Below are positions 20,031 to 20,659 of a stretch of 20,659 nt of DNA, piece after piece; position 1 is the first letter of the stretch, and each line of letters begins with the position of its first letter. Source of the DNA: Chromera velia (Eukaryota > Sar > Chromeraceae); NCBI GenBank assembly GCA_018398765.1, contig JAHBMJ010004917.1, forward strand, positions 55,001 to 75,659, given 5' to 3'. A program made the position numbers and the translations under genes. A model generated the notes under the pieces. That model was not told the DNA's origin. It worked only from the letters and a program-made list of their open reading frames with translations, and searched no databases.

Positions 20031-20659
20031 GACTTTGAAAAATTTAGTTTTTAAAACATTAAAATAGATAGTTTAACTTTTAAACTAATTGATTTTCATA
20101 ATTTATTTAAGACTATTTAAGCTTAGTAAGATATTTAAAAAATGAAATAAAAAAATGTATATATAGAGTATATATTTTTTCAAAACCATAAATTATCTGG
20201 TACCTATCATCGTAAATTAACGCTAAGAAATGCATCTGAATGGCTCTGAATCGATCTGATTGAAGCATTTCTTCTCATGATCATAACTGTTTTGTTTTCA
20301 ATTCATACGAGGCACTGCTCAATGGCGGGCGTGTCAGGGGTAGGAGGCTTGTGCCCTCATAAATGGACTTTTGCCCTCAAGTCGGACTTTGATATATATT
20401 ACGGTATATTATTAAAATGAACTAGTTAGATATAAAATAAATGTTAATATATAAACCATCATTCAACTAGCAATTAAGCTAGCAATTTGAGTAGAAAATT
20501 TTACATCATACTGTAACGTAATTATAACGTACATTAAGCTTATGCTTAAGGTTAATATTTTGGTTCAATCTAGGCAGAGTAGCCAGAACTTGAATAAGTA
20601 TCTCTAAAAAGTATATCACTTTCTTAAATAAGCCTCTTTCGCTTTCAAAACACCTTGTC
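20031..20659. other. Second AT-rich island
   Basis: Strongly AT-rich at 20031-20230 and 20390-20659, with a more balanced stretch between. A 9-base inverted repeat, AAGAAATGC and GCATTTCTT, frames about 20225-20273. A short tandem, GCCCTCATAAATGGACTTT then GCCCTCAAGTCGGACTTT, lies at 20353-20390. No coding frame. Confidence 0.5.

Overview
The window is nuclear DNA of a microbial eukaryote. It has about balanced base composition, many long microsatellites, and one clear gene split into eleven exons by spliceosomal introns of about 200-590 bases. The mix of a divergent intron-rich protein gene, an APE-type LINE, simple repeats and AT-rich islands would suit an alveolate such as a chromerid alga (Chromera-like). 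That is only a best guess; nothing in the window is diagnostic of species.

Left part (1-5190). Positions 1-372 hold what may be the 3' end of a membrane-protein gene (two small exons, weak evidence). A trinucleotide TTC/GCT microsatellite of about 520 bases follows. It runs into a long APE endonuclease / reverse transcriptase element on the + strand. This LINE copy reads in a single frame from the endonuclease to a C-terminal zinc-knuckle-like motif. It carries six internal TAA/TAG codons, no TGA and no frameshift, and its reverse transcriptase active site reads YAHN instead of the family's usual YADD. It ends in a TTCAA pentanucleotide tail.

Middle part (5190-9480). This is mostly non-genic. 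It holds a CCCT repeat, an exon-like relic resembling a PTC7-type PP2C phosphatase, a CA-rich array of about 370 bases, more pyrimidine repeats, and AT-rich islands. Two short elements lie in the AT-rich part. One is an inverted 3' tail related to the LINE tail (about 8180-8300). The other is a long inverted repeat (foldback or MITE-like, about 8381-8907) flanked by a 10-base direct repeat.

Right part (9759-17590, - strand). This is the main gene: an eleven-exon, 1577-codon homologue of the CLU (clustered mitochondria) family, with CLU domain, central domain and TPR region. Every exon junction is phase-consistent, and all ten introns end in TGCAG. It is the only confidently functional gene in the window. 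Upstream of it (17.6-20.0 kb) I see no credible gene, and the window ends in a second AT-rich island.

No operon-like or pathway relationship between the parts is visible. The host CLU gene uses the standard code, so the LINE stop codons are most simply read as decay, although the absence of frameshifts is odd.
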